A stretch of DNA of 64,000 bases from an uncultured Methanosarcinales archaeon. Lineage in GTDB: Archaea; Halobacteriota; Methanosarcinia; Methanotrichales; Methanotrichaceae. The notes beneath the pieces were generated by a model that worked only from the letters and a program-made list of their open reading frames with translations, was not told the DNA's origin and searched no databases. Both the position numbers and the translations under genes were made by a program. Shown piece by piece: positions 28,449 to 36,157 of this stretch. The first letter of the stretch is position 1; each line of letters begins with the position of its first letter. The DNA lies in contig CAIQHB010000037.1 of the NCBI GenBank assembly GCA_903871465.1, positions 1 to 64,000 of the forward strand, read 5' to 3'.

Positions 28449-30521
28449 ATGACAGAGCTATCTAAAGAGATTATAGATCAGGCGAAGGCGGTCGGCAGGA
28501 CTTATCTGATGGAGCATGAGAGCAAAGCCATTCTGGAGAGCCTCGGGATTACCACGGCTAAATCCATAGTGGCAAGGACGGAGGATGAGGCCGCAGAGAT
28601 ATTCATGTCGCTTGCGTCTCCCGTGGCCTTGAAGGTGCTCTCCCCGGATGTAGTTCATAAATCCGATGCAGGCGGAGTCAAGCTCAACTTGAAGGATGCA
28701 GATGAGGTGCGAAGAGCCTTTCGGGATATTGTTCGAGCATTTCCGGGCAAAAAGGTGGAAGGCATCTCCGTGCAGAAAATGGCCCGGCCGGGATTAGAGG
28801 TCATCGTGGGAGTCACGAATGATGCCACATTCGGGCCGATGTTGATGTTTGGTCTGGGTGGCGTATTCGTTGAGGTTCTTATGGACGTATCCTTCCGGTC
28901 CATTCCCATCACCGAGTCGGATGCACAGGATATGATAGAGGAGATCAAAGGCTATGCTCTCTTGAAAGGGTATCGCGGCCACTCTGTCGATATCAAGGGG
29001 CTTATAGATTTGCTGATGCGAGTATCGGACTATGTGATGAAGAATCCCGATATCGCGGAAATGGACTTGAATCCCGTATTCCTCTATCCGGACGGCTACA
29101 TGGCGGTTGACGCCCGCATAATTCTGGGCGAGCCGCGGCCTTCGCCCCCCGCTTTGGTCAGCCGGGATCTTCACGACCTCTTTTATCCGAAGAGTATCGC
29201 CGTCATCGGCGCCTCCGGGACTCCCGGAAAATTGGGCTGGAACGTCTTCACCAATCTTGTCAGCCACAACTTCAGAGGTATGCTTTATCCAATCAATCCC
29301 AAGGCAGACGAGATTCAAGGCCTCAAGGCATATCCATGCATCAGCGCTGTGCCGGAACCAGTTGACGTGGCCATCATCCTGGTCTCTGCGGGTGTGACGC
29401 CGGATGTCGTTGAAGAGTGCTGCCAGTGCGGTGTGCGCTACATTGTGGTTGAGTCCGCAGGTTTTGCAGAGCTTGGTCCGGAAGGCCAGAAGATAGAGCT
29501 GCGGATGAAAGAGATCGCAGATAGATACGGTGTTCGGCTGCTGGGCCCCAACTGTTCCGGCATCATCAATACCCATTGTAGTATGGTCCAATCCATTGGC
29601 ATTGTCGATGCCCTCAGCACGGGCAGTATCGGCCTTGTCTCTCAAGCTGGAGTCTGCGCCGCAGGAATGCTCTGGGGGCTGCGCCAAATAATGGACTTCG
29701 GCATCATCGCCACCATCGGGAACAAGCTGGACATCAACGAGACCGATATCATGGAGGCGGTGAGCAAGGACGAGAACATCAATGTCATCTGCATGTATCT
29801 CGAGTCGGTGAAAGGAGGGCGGCGTTTCATTGACGAGGCCCGCCGCATCACATTGGATAAGCCGGTGGTGGTGCTCAAGTCCGGCCGCACCGATGCCGGC
29901 AAGAAGGCAGTCGCGTCACATACTGCATCTTTGGCAGGCAACGACCGGATTTTCAGCGCCGCCTTCCGTCAGTCGGGCATTATCAGAGCCCGCGATTACG
30001 AACACATGTTCAACCTGGCCCGCGCCATCTCCAAGCAGCCCTTTCCCGACCGAGAAGGCGTATTCATAATAACCTATGCCGGCTCCCTGGGAGTCATTGC
30101 TGCCGATGCCATCACCGACAACGGCATGCGGCTCGCTGAGCTTGAGCCGCACCTCAAGCTGAGACTGAAGAAGCTGCTGCCGGATTATGTCTGCGGCATG
30201 AATCCCGTGGATTACACCTTCAGCCAGGATGCTGAGACGGTGAAGAGGACCATTGAGATCGGTGTGGATAGCAGCGACGTGGGCAGTTTCATCGTGATTC
30301 TTCAGGCTGAGATTCTGGAGAGCTACCCGGATACCCTGAAGAGCATCGACTACAAGGGAAAACCCATCATTGCCTGCGTGGCGGGAAAGGAGTTCGCAAT
30401 GCCTGGCGTCATCAAAATGGAGAAAGCAGGCATCCCGGTCTTCTCCACTCCCGAGCAGGCGGCCGATGCTCTGGGCATCATGTACAGGCACTACACGAGA
30501 ATCAAGAAGCAGAAGACATAG
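28449..30521 (+). CDS. Acyl-CoA synthetase (ADP-forming), fused beta-alpha
   Basis: Makes acetate (or another acid) plus ATP from acyl-CoA, ADP and phosphate, or the reverse. 690 aa in the order ATP-grasp (about 1-230, PVALKVLSPDVVHKSDAGGV), CoA-binding (about 240-370, SIAVIGASGTPGKLGWNV) and ligase domains. The phospho-histidine region reads VASHTASLAGNDRIFSAAFRQ (about 485-505). Many archaeal enzymes are separate alpha and beta chains, or fused alpha-beta; here the ATP-grasp comes first. Substrate is not certain. It is followed by a terminator. Confidence 0.88.
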   Translation: MTELSKEIIDQAKAVGRTYLMEHESKAILESLGITTAKSIVARTEDEAAEIFMSLASPVALKVLSPDVVHKSDAGGVKLNLKDADEVRRAFRDIVRAFPGKKVEGISVQKMARPGLEVIVGVTNDATFGPMLMFGLGGVFVEVLMDVSFRSIPITESDAQDMIEEIKGYALLKGYRGHSVDIKGLIDLLMRVSDYVMKNPDIAEMDLNPVFLYPDGYMAVDARIILGEPRPSPPALVSRDLHDLFYPKSIAVIGASGTPGKLGWNVFTNLVSHNFRGMLYPINPKADEIQGLKAYPCISAVPEPVDVAIILVSAGVTPDVVEECCQCGVRYIVVESAGFAELGPEGQKIELRMKEIADRYGVRLLGPNCSGIINTHCSMVQSIGIVDALSTGSIGLVSQAGVCAAGMLWGLRQIMDFGIIATIGNKLDINETDIMEAVSKDENINVICMYLESVKGGRRFIDEARRITLDKPVVVLKSGRTDAGKKAVASHTASLAGNDRIFSAAFRQSGIIRARDYEHMFNLARAISKQPFPDREGVFIITYAGSLGVIAADAITDNGMRLAELEPHLKLRLKKLLPDYVCGMNPVDYTFSQDAETVKRTIEIGVDSSDVGSFIVILQAEILESYPDTLKSIDYKGKPIIACVAGKEFAMPGVIKMEKAGIPVFSTPEQAADALGIMYRHYTRIKKQKT

Positions 30522-30593
30522 ACCCGGGAATCAGGAGCCCAGGGACGGGAATCCTTGCGAAATGGAGCGCCTCTCGGGCTCTTTTTGCCTGCG

Positions 30594-30636
30594 GCAGCGG
30601 AAGACCTTTCCGTCTGCATTTTTTATTTGATTTTTT
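30594..30636 (+). terminator. Intrinsic-type terminator after the acyl-CoA synthetase
   Basis: GCAG-C-GGAA pairs with TTCC-GT-CTGC across a 4-5 nt loop (30594-30617), followed by T6 (30619-30624) and another T-run near 30631-30636. Confidence 0.6.
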
Positions 30637-30673
30637 ATTGGGTGGCATTATTTGAAGGCGCCGGGTCAAGGTT

Positions 30674-32740
30674 TCATAGATCGACATTATACAGAAGTGG
30701 TGGGCCCATCAAAGGATATCCATCCTCCTCCGAGCCTATGCTATGAGCTAGGTCACTGATGCCATCACCGTTGTCGTCTCTCATCCGACCGTTGTTCCAG
30801 TAGTTTCCAAGGCGACTGTGGAAAGCCTTTGAATGGTATTGATATTGCAGTGCCGCATTAGAGCTCCAGGTGTTTTCTGAGAGGAATGAGTAGACATCCT
30901 GCCCATTGCCATAGAAGCTATTGAGATAGATCTCGTTATTGCTGGATTTCTGGGGATATACTCCTTCGTCCAGATAAAGGCCCTTCTGGCATTTGCTGAG
31001 ATTGTTGAGGAAAATCCTGTTATGGCTGCAATCGATAAGTCTTATTCCCTGCCGGCAGTTGCGAGCGATATTATCGGTGATATTGCATTTCGTGCAGCTG
31101 ACGAGATCAAGACCTGCATCCTTGCATTGAACTGTGTTCCCGGCCAGCTCGGTCTGCACGGAGCTGGTGATGAGGATTCCGTTATCATCTTCCGAAAGCT
31201 CGTTGGATTGCAGGCGGTTATTGAGAGACCGGTCTAGCTTTATGCCGAGCAGGCTGCGAATTATGATGTTTTCCCCAATCTCGTTTTGGCTCGAAGCCTG
31301 AACGATAATGCCATTCTTGACGCCCTGTAATCGATTGCCGGAAAGATTATTCTTCTGGCCGTTCTCCAGGAATATGCCCTCAGGGCAATTGGTTATATCA
31401 TTTCGAAGGAGATCGTTCTTCATAGACGAGTTGAGATATATGCCATGAATAACGGTTTTGAGGAGGTGGTTTTCTTTGAGCGTATTGTTGCGCGACTCCT
31501 TTAGCATTATACCGGTATCTCCTCCGCTCACCAGATTCCCCCCGAGCAAATTCTCTTCGCTTATCCCAGATATCACTATGCCCACAGGGTTTTGACGGAT
31601 GGTATTGTTTGCAAGGTTATTTCGGCTTGAATTCTCAAGCTGTATTCCTTGATCAAAATTGTCATCTACTGTATTCCCGGTGAAGTTGTTCTGGATGGAT
31701 TCCTCAAAGAATACACCGCTTCCGGCAGTGATATTGCTGAAGCGATTCCTCAAGATACGGTTATTATTTGAGGATATGAGATGAATTCCGTACTGCTTAT
31801 TGAAACCGGCAATATTATCGAGGAAGCTATTTTCATGGGAAAAGAAGAGCGTTATTCCGCTACCATCATTATTCCCCAGGTCGTTTTCCTTGATAATGTT
31901 ATCTGTTGAATCCCAAAGATAGATGGCATAGTCGTTCTTGTAGGCAATGTTATTGGAGATCACGTTGCCTTTGGAGAGGTATGGATAAATGCCGTAATCG
32001 TTATTGATGGCGGAGTTATTCACTATCCAGTTATGATCAGCAACAGAAAGGACGATGCCGTAGTCGTTGGTGATCAGTATATTTTTTTCCACAATGTTGT
32101 CCAGGGATTGGAAGAGCTTGATTCCTGCGCCCAAATTGTCGCTCGCATTGTTTCCTGCCAGCGAGTTATTTCCAGACCGGATGAGCATAATGCCAGCATC
32201 GTTGTTCTCATAAACCTGGTTATCCATGACCCTGTTTCTTGCCGCGGAGAGGAGAATAATGCCGCCTAGATAGTTCCCATTCACCTCATTGGAGTCTATG
32301 GTATTGTTGCCGGAGGCCACATAAATGCCATAACTATTGTTCTGAACAGTATTGTTTGCAATTATATTATTCCGGGACATCACCCTGATCCCGGACATGG
32401 TCCCATTATCGGCACCAGTCAACTTTAAGCCTTCCAGCCCGGTGTTATCGGCCAGAATGCTAACCACGCTAAAATGACCGCCGGAGTTCAATATCGGCCG
32501 ATCCTCACCCATTACGCCTCGCAAGGCTAGGCTTTTGGTTATATTGATGCTTTCATTATAGACTCCAGGGCTGATCTGAATAATGTCCCCAGGAGAGGCG
32601 GCATCAATTGCCTCCTGAATGCTCTGGCCAGGGTTCAAGGTAACGATCGATGCCTGCGCGGTCACTGCCAGCATGAAGACGGCAATAAGGCAAATCCAGA
32701 GCCAAAAGGGCGGCAACTTATGAGTTCTTAATGGCATCAT
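30674..32740 (-). CDS. NosD-like beta-helix secreted protein
   Basis: About 688 aa from the signal peptide (PFWLWICLIAVFMLAVTAQA). The mature part opens with VTLNPGQSIQEAIDAASPGD, the standard beginning of NosD/pectate-lyase-like right-handed beta-helices. About 25 repeats of the type NNIIANNTVQNNSYGIYV, rich in Asn, stack as a parallel beta-helix. The C-terminal part reads FYGNGQDVYSFLSENTWSSN. Likely a surface carbohydrate-binding or structural protein. The frame stays open upstream to ATG 32998, close to a TATA-like ACTATTTAAGT near 33030. Either there is an 86-residue N-terminal extension or a long leader. Confidence 0.82.
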   Translation of the reverse strand: MMPLRTHKLPPFWLWICLIAVFMLAVTAQASIVTLNPGQSIQEAIDAASPGDIIQISPGVYNESINITKSLALRGVMGEDRPILNSGGHFSVVSILADNTGLEGLKLTGADNGTMSGIRVMSRNNIIANNTVQNNSYGIYVASGNNTIDSNEVNGNYLGGIILLSAARNRVMDNQVYENNDAGIMLIRSGNNSLAGNNASDNLGAGIKLFQSLDNIVEKNILITNDYGIVLSVADHNWIVNNSAINNDYGIYPYLSKGNVISNNIAYKNDYAIYLWDSTDNIIKENDLGNNDGSGITLFFSHENSFLDNIAGFNKQYGIHLISSNNNRILRNRFSNITAGSGVFFEESIQNNFTGNTVDDNFDQGIQLENSSRNNLANNTIRQNPVGIVISGISEENLLGGNLVSGGDTGIMLKESRNNTLKENHLLKTVIHGIYLNSSMKNDLLRNDITNCPEGIFLENGQKNNLSGNRLQGVKNGIIVQASSQNEIGENIIIRSLLGIKLDRSLNNRLQSNELSEDDNGILITSSVQTELAGNTVQCKDAGLDLVSCTKCNITDNIARNCRQGIRLIDCSHNRIFLNNLSKCQKGLYLDEGVYPQKSSNNEIYLNSFYGNGQDVYSFLSENTWSSNAALQYQYHSKAFHSRLGNYWNNGRMRDDNGDGISDLAHSIGSEEDGYPLMGPPLLYNVDL

Positions 32741-33099
32741 AGCGGTATATCCTGCGAGAGGCTTAAAGCTACATAATTTCAAGCGGAATAATTTCAAGCT
32801 GCATATTTCCTTAAGACGGTGCCTCATGGCATGTGCCACTCCAATATGGGATATTTGACTATGCTCGAGCCGCCTGATGCAGCATTGACGGATAGGCAGA
32901 TGCCATTTGCCGTCTCCATCAGTGCGGCCTTCCTTGCCGTTGCCAAAGTCGCTATAATGATTTCCCACAACACCTTTCGTATTTAGTCTATCTGACATTT
33001 TAAGTTTCTGGTGACACTTGGGGCGCTTTACTTAAATAGTTTTTTTATTTTTAAATATTTACAAGCGGCAGGACACCGACTGACATTCTAGGAGCCAAA
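32741..33099. other. Leader/intergenic region upstream of the NosD-like gene
   Basis: This stretch holds the in-frame upstream extension of the NosD-like gene (to 32998) and an AT-rich promoter region near 33020-33060 (TATA-like on the minus strand at about 33028-33038). No other gene or RNA is recognised. Confidence 0.35.
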
Positions 33100-33786
33100 C
33101 TAAGCCAATCTCCATTTAGGATTGATAGAATCAAGGTACTTGAAATCAGTGAAGCTGTAGGGCGCCGTATAGTACTCCGGATCTGTCATTGCCCCATAGT
33201 AGCTATCCACTGCGAGCCAGGTATCGGGATGGGCTTTATCCTCCACAGCAACCCAGATATGGCCCTGGGAAGCAAATCCGCTTGGGTCATACAGGAAGAT
33301 CACTTTATCACCCAAGCTCTTGTAAGCATTTTCCAGCTTTTGAGAACCGTCGTAGCACATTCCCAAAGGAGTCACGGGAAATATGGTATATCTGCTGATA
33401 GTCTTTATGAACTCGGTATCACTTGTCTGCGCATAAGTGATATTGATCCGGATGGCGTCGTTGGATATCACCTTTATAGGGCCTGTCTCGGTGGTAGGAG
33501 GGGTCATCCATAGATCTCCCAACCTTGGCGAGGCACCATTTGGTGTGATATAGACTTCATTTCCGCCTTTCAGCTTGACGGTAACATAGGACTGATTGGA
33601 GGCGGGTTCTGCATTGTATCCATGCGTCACGAGAAAAAATGCCAGATCCTTTGTCGTGATGCCTATATCCTCATAGCTGGATAGGAGCAACCATAGATCG
33701 TTCTCTTCCGAGGCCCGGCAGACTGGGGAATACAAGATCAATAGCATCAATATAATGACTTTGTATCCCTTCAACCCTACCACCAA
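33100..33786 (-). CDS. Secreted transglutaminase-like protein
   Basis: A 228-aa protein with a signal peptide (VIILMLLILYSPVCRA). The C-terminal half looks like a transglutaminase-like cysteine peptidase core: LGMCYDGSQKLENAYKSLG (nucleophile Cys), GHIWVAVED (His) and WLAVDSYYG (Asp), in the expected order and spacing. A proline/Asn-rich strand region precedes it. The catalytic role is inferred from the triad alone; it could also be a substrate-binding domain that lost activity. Confidence 0.6.
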   Translation of the reverse strand: MVVGLKGYKVIILMLLILYSPVCRASEENDLWLLLSSYEDIGITTKDLAFFLVTHGYNAEPASNQSYVTVKLKGGNEVYITPNGASPRLGDLWMTPPTTETGPIKVISNDAIRINITYAQTSDTEFIKTISRYTIFPVTPLGMCYDGSQKLENAYKSLGDKVIFLYDPSGFASQGHIWVAVEDKAHPDTWLAVDSYYGAMTDPEYYTAPYSFTDFKYLDSINPKWRLA

Positions 33787-34014
33787 AGACCTACAATTCG
33801 AAGCACATTGCGTTTTCTGTAGTCATATTTGGTAACACGTCTATAAAGATTTGTTGATTCTTGAGAAATTTAAAGAGTAAAGAGACACAGGATAGAATCA
33901 AATCGTATTGTTAAGGCAATAATGCTAATTTATTGTAAATCATATTGAATTATGACAAATCATATTGCAGCAATTGCACTATAATTATCGGCAAAGCTAA
34001 ACAAAAGATAATCT

Positions 34015-34034
34015 AAAAAAAGTGGCCGATCGGC
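34015..34034 (-). terminator. Terminator of the 31-aa membrane-peptide gene
   Basis: On the minus strand, the perfect palindrome GCCGATCGGC (34025-34034) is followed by CAC and seven Ts. It begins about 10 nt after the TAG of the small gene. Confidence 0.55.
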
Positions 34035-34044
34035 TTCTTAAACC

Positions 34045-34140
34045 CTAGAAGAGGGTAGTTAAGAAGAAGAGGGGCACTAAGAACAGAATTACAAAGCCTA
34101 TAACCATCATACCAATTGCCACGCCATTACTGCCTGCCAT
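34045..34140 (-). CDS. Small single-pass membrane peptide (31 aa)
   Basis: ATG 34140 to TAG 34045. The peptide begins MAGSNGVAIGMMVIGFVILF and ends in LVPLFFLTTLF, i.e. one hydrophobic helix with a short polar start. An excellent AGGAGGATCTTC lies just before the ATG, and a palindrome plus T7 terminator follows the stop, so the whole transcription unit is visible. The family is not recognised. Confidence 0.6.
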   Translation of the reverse strand: MAGSNGVAIGMMVIGFVILFLVPLFFLTTLF

Positions 34141-34361
34141 GAAGATCCTCCTACTACATTTGCGCTACTGCTTGTAAGAGGTAATATTAATTACTATCGG
34201 AACACATTGCCCGGAGACGACTGAACCGTATCTCTGGAGCTTTCGGTTCCGGCTTATGGAGTTGTTCCCTCGATTCATTTACTTCTTGCTCGGATCGATT
34301 TCGAACCGGCAATGCGGCAGGGCAATCCAATGTCCGGGTCAGATACGATATCAGTGCTCCG

Positions 34362-35510
34362 TTGAGCAGGCCAATACATTTAACTATCTTTGACTGCAAG
34401 ATTTCTATCGTGCGATCTATCCAAAAGAGCCAGACCAAGGCCCAGGGGGCAAAGCCGGGGAGAAGAAAGGCAGTAGGCGCAAGATTTGTGCTCTTGCGGC
34501 CGGCGGGCTACCCTTTGAAGAGCATTTTTCAGGAACATCCAGTAGTCTCCGATCCCAAGCTCTTCGAGCTTTATGCCCAGGAGCAGTGGTATGGGGAGGC
34601 GCTAAAGCCTGGTTGTTATCTATTTGACCGCAGGCTCTATCCGGACTTCGCCTTTCAGGTGGTAAAGGTGCACCCCAGGCACTCCGTCGTGGGAACGGAA
34701 ACCACCATCAAGGTGGAACAGAAGGCCGAGCCCAAGAATAAGATGAAGTTTGACGTCAGCTTTGATGATGTCATCGGCCAGGAGACCGCCAAACGCAAGG
34801 TCAAGATAGTAGAAAAGTTCCTGCAGGATCCGGAGAAGTTCGGACGCTGGGCTCCGCGCAACATTCTGTTTTACGGTGTTTCGGGCACAGGAAAGACTAT
34901 GATCGCCAAAGCCCTCTCAGCCGAGGCAGGCGTGCCGATGCTCGCAGTGAAGTCCACCAGCCTGATCGGCGAGTTCGTGGGTGAGGGAGCCAGGCAGATT
35001 CACAACCTTTACGATAAGGCGGAGGAGATGGCACCCTGCATCATCTTCATCGATGAGCTGGACGCCATTGCTCTCGACCGGAGGTATCAGGATCTGAGAG
35101 GCGACGTCTCGGAAATTGTGAACTCGCTGCTTACAGAGATGGATGGAATTTCGAACCGGCTCGGTGTCTGCACCATCGCCGCCACTAACCAGATCGAGGT
35201 TCTGGATGCATCCGTTCGATCCAGGTTCGAGGAGGAGATTGAGTTCAAGCTGCCCAATCTCGAAGAGCGGCTAAAGCTTTTGGAGAAAAATGCTGCGACT
35301 TTGCCCCTGGAGCTGGAGAATGTTAGCTTGCGAGAGATCGCCCGGCAGACGGAAGGCTTCTCGGGGCGAGACCTTGTGGAAAAAGTTCTGAAGGCAGCGC
35401 TCCATCACGCCATCATGGAAGAGAGCAACATCACGCAAAGGCATCTGGAGGAGACCATTCCCAAAGCCCGGAAGGAATACAGGCAGCCTCCCAAAGAGAT
35501 GTTCTCCTGA
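34362..35510 (+). CDS. AAA-family ATPase (26S/FtsH-like AAA module)
   Basis: 382 aa at most. The AAA module (about 128-370) is complete: DDVIGQETAKRK, Walker A YGVSGTGKTMIAKAL, pore-like region SLIGEFVGEGARQI, Walker B CIIFIDELDAIA, SRH TIAATNQIEVLDASVRSRFEEEIEF and sensor region EGFSGRDLVEKVL. The N-terminal 100 residues (FVLLRPAGYPLKSIFQEHPV) are not a known domain. The TTG start at 34362 is weak; GTG 34488 is another choice. No protease domain is attached. It lies 45 bp before an ACT-domain regulator. Confidence 0.8.
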   Translation: MSRPIHLTIFDCKISIVRSIQKSQTKAQGAKPGRRKAVGARFVLLRPAGYPLKSIFQEHPVVSDPKLFELYAQEQWYGEALKPGCYLFDRRLYPDFAFQVVKVHPRHSVVGTETTIKVEQKAEPKNKMKFDVSFDDVIGQETAKRKVKIVEKFLQDPEKFGRWAPRNILFYGVSGTGKTMIAKALSAEAGVPMLAVKSTSLIGEFVGEGARQIHNLYDKAEEMAPCIIFIDELDAIALDRRYQDLRGDVSEIVNSLLTEMDGISNRLGVCTIAATNQIEVLDASVRSRFEEEIEFKLPNLEERLKLLEKNAATLPLELENVSLREIARQTEGFSGRDLVEKVLKAALHHAIMEESNITQRHLEETIPKARKEYRQPPKEMFS

Positions 35511-35555
35511 AAGGAAGGCCTTTTGTACTTCTAAGTGAATTGGCGATAGAGCAAC

Positions 35556-36059
35556 ATGTGGCAGGATATTCTAAACAAGTTCAAGAGGTTTCCGGCTCAG
35601 GAGAAGGTCATCCGACTCATCCTGCAAAGAGGCTTCCAGATCAACGATGAGGCTCGCGTTGTATCGGGTCATATAGAAATCCCACACGCTCAGATCGCCA
35701 GAGAGCTGGATGTGGACCGCAGGGTGGTGGACACCACGGCCCAGGCTATCCGCGAGGATGAAGCTCTCCGGAAGGTCTTCAAGAATGTGCATTCCATCAC
35801 TTTTCTAGGCGATGTGGCACCCATTTTGGGCTTGGGAGTCATTGAGATTACGCCGGTTGATGCCGCGAAGACGGGCCTTCTGGGAGACGTGGCCAGCGCA
35901 GTGGCCGGGTTTGGCCTCTCCATCCGCCAGGCCGTATCGGATGACCCATATTTTGTGGAGAGCCCCAAACTTACTATTATCACGGAGGGCAAGATTCCCG
36001 GAGAGCTGGTGGGGCTGCTTATGGAGATCGAGGGAGTGAAAAGGGTGACCGTGTATTAG
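35556..36059 (+). CDS. HTH/ACT-domain regulator (COG2150-like)
   Basis: A 167-aa protein. The N-terminal half looks like a helix-turn-helix unit (EKVIRLILQRGFQIN, IARELDVDRRVVDTTAQAI). The C-terminal half is an ACT-like amino-acid-binding fold (GLGVIEITPVDAAKTGLLGDVASAVAGFGL, given in part; PKLTIITEGKIPGELVGLL; GVKRVTVY). It matches archaeal regulators of amino-acid metabolism, and the ligand is not known. Probable operon with the AAA ATPase. Confidence 0.8.
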   Translation: MWQDILNKFKRFPAQEKVIRLILQRGFQINDEARVVSGHIEIPHAQIARELDVDRRVVDTTAQAIREDEALRKVFKNVHSITFLGDVAPILGLGVIEITPVDAAKTGLLGDVASAVAGFGLSIRQAVSDDPYFVESPKLTIITEGKIPGELVGLLMEIEGVKRVTVY

Positions 36060-36157
36060 CAACGGACCCTGCGGCAGCTCTTTTGAGACTTCGATGCTAC
36101 TTTTTGGGATGACAGAATCAATCAACAAAGGAAATGAGACCTAAGAATTCTTCCCTC

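Noticed and set aside
34187-34438. 83-codon minus-strand ORF upstream of the AAA gene
   Set aside because: It overlaps the AAA gene start region, has no recognised domain and no clear ribosome site.
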